NCBI GenBank assembly: GCA_002449635.1
Contig: DJXF01000116.1
Coordinates: 1 to 6,550 of the forward strand
Source of the DNA: Clostridiales bacterium UBA7011
Lineage (GTDB): Bacteria > Bacillota > Clostridia > Oscillospirales > Butyricicoccaceae
Direction of reading: 5' to 3'
Length of the DNA stretch: 6,550 nucleotides
Shown here: one piece after another, positions 6,479-6,550 of the stretch
Layout of the letters: every line of letters begins with the position of its first letter
Position numbering within the stretch: the first letter of the stretch is position 1
Translations under genes and position numbers: made by a program
The notes under the pieces: generated by a model
The model's database searches: none
What the model was told of the DNA's origin: nothing
What the model saw: only the letters and a program-made list of their open reading frames with translations

Positions 6479-6505
6479 GTTACAATATCGTAACATTTCT
6501 GTTAC
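6479..6505 (-). promoter_or_regulatory. Candidate WalR (YycF) binding boxes
   Basis: On the minus strand, 6495-6479 reads TGTTAC-GATAT-TGTAAC. This is an exact match to the established WalR consensus TGTWAH-N5-TGTWAH. On the plus strand an overlapping box, CGTAAC-ATTTC-TGTTAC (6489-6505), matches with one mismatch. The exact box ends 10 bases upstream of the -35, centred near -52 from the predicted start, a position compatible with activation. WalR controls cell-wall hydrolase genes in Bacillus and Staphylococcus, which fits a wall-attached product. The match could still be due to another regulator that recognises GTAAC half-sites. Confidence 0.5.
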
Positions 6506-6516
6506 TTTGCCCGGAT

Positions 6517-6548
6517 CTGTCCCATTTTTGACACAACAAAAAGGACAG
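6517..6548. other. Hairpin or partial terminator at the window edge
   Basis: CTGTCC (6517-6522) and GGACAG (6543-6548) can pair, with an inner T5/A5 pairing (6525-6529 with 6538-6542) and a two-base bulge. No T tract follows on either strand, so this hairpin alone is not a terminator. Alternatively, the minus-strand reading from 6550, CCCTGTCC followed by T5, is what the 3' arm and tail of a terminator for a gene beyond the window would look like. Deciding requires the sequence past 6550. Confidence 0.3.
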
Positions 6549-6550
6549 GG

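Noticed and set aside
6481..6486. Plus-strand TACAAT as a -10 for a divergent gene leaving the window.
   Set aside because: No -35 at 16-18 bases, no extended -10 TGn, and no ribosome binding site or open frame to 6550. The bases are explained by the GTTAC half-site.

Overview
The window looks like chromosome from a fairly GC-rich Gram-positive anaerobe of the Clostridia, probably an Oscillospirales-type gut bacterium. This rests on a single-chain glycyl-tRNA synthetase, a PepF-type peptidase, strong AGGAGG-like ribosome binding sites, U-tailed hairpin terminators and surface proteins ending in S-layer homology (SLH) repeats. The phylum-level placement is fairly safe; the order is a guess from general resemblance.

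Layout. Positions 1-543 (+) are the last 180 codons of glycyl-tRNA synthetase, closed by a strong terminator at 571-599. An extended -10 promoter at 643-651 then drives a complete pepF (696-2495, +), a cytoplasmic zinc oligoendopeptidase with an intact HEMGH site. pepF converges on the next gene, and one hairpin at 2553-2590 can terminate transcription from both sides. The minus strand then carries two full-length tandem paralogues, 2616-4412 (598 aa) and 4613-6406 (597 aa). Each has a Sec signal peptide, a conserved acidic N-terminal block, a transglutaminase-like catalytic domain with a complete Cys-His-Asp triad, and three C-terminal SLH repeats. Both are predicted to be secreted and held on the cell wall.

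The two paralogues are not one simple operon. The upstream copy (4613-6406) ends in a strong terminator at 4523-4556, and the downstream copy has its own promoter at 4443-4471. The promoters differ. The upstream copy has five GTAAC/GTTAC half-sites in 75 bases, including one exact match to the WalR (YycF) consensus TGTWAH-N5-TGTWAH just upstream of its -35. The downstream copy lacks these and has a different small inverted repeat. The main observation is therefore a duplicated pair of wall-anchored transglutaminase-fold enzymes with separate control, one possibly tied to the cell-wall stress or growth regulator WalRK. The substrate, and whether the proteins crosslink or cleave, cannot be read from the sequence.

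The intergenic stretches (544-695, 2496-2615, 4413-4612, 6407-6550) are all under 300 bases, and their recognisable contents are listed. I saw no tRNA, rRNA, CRISPR array, insertion sequence or attachment site.
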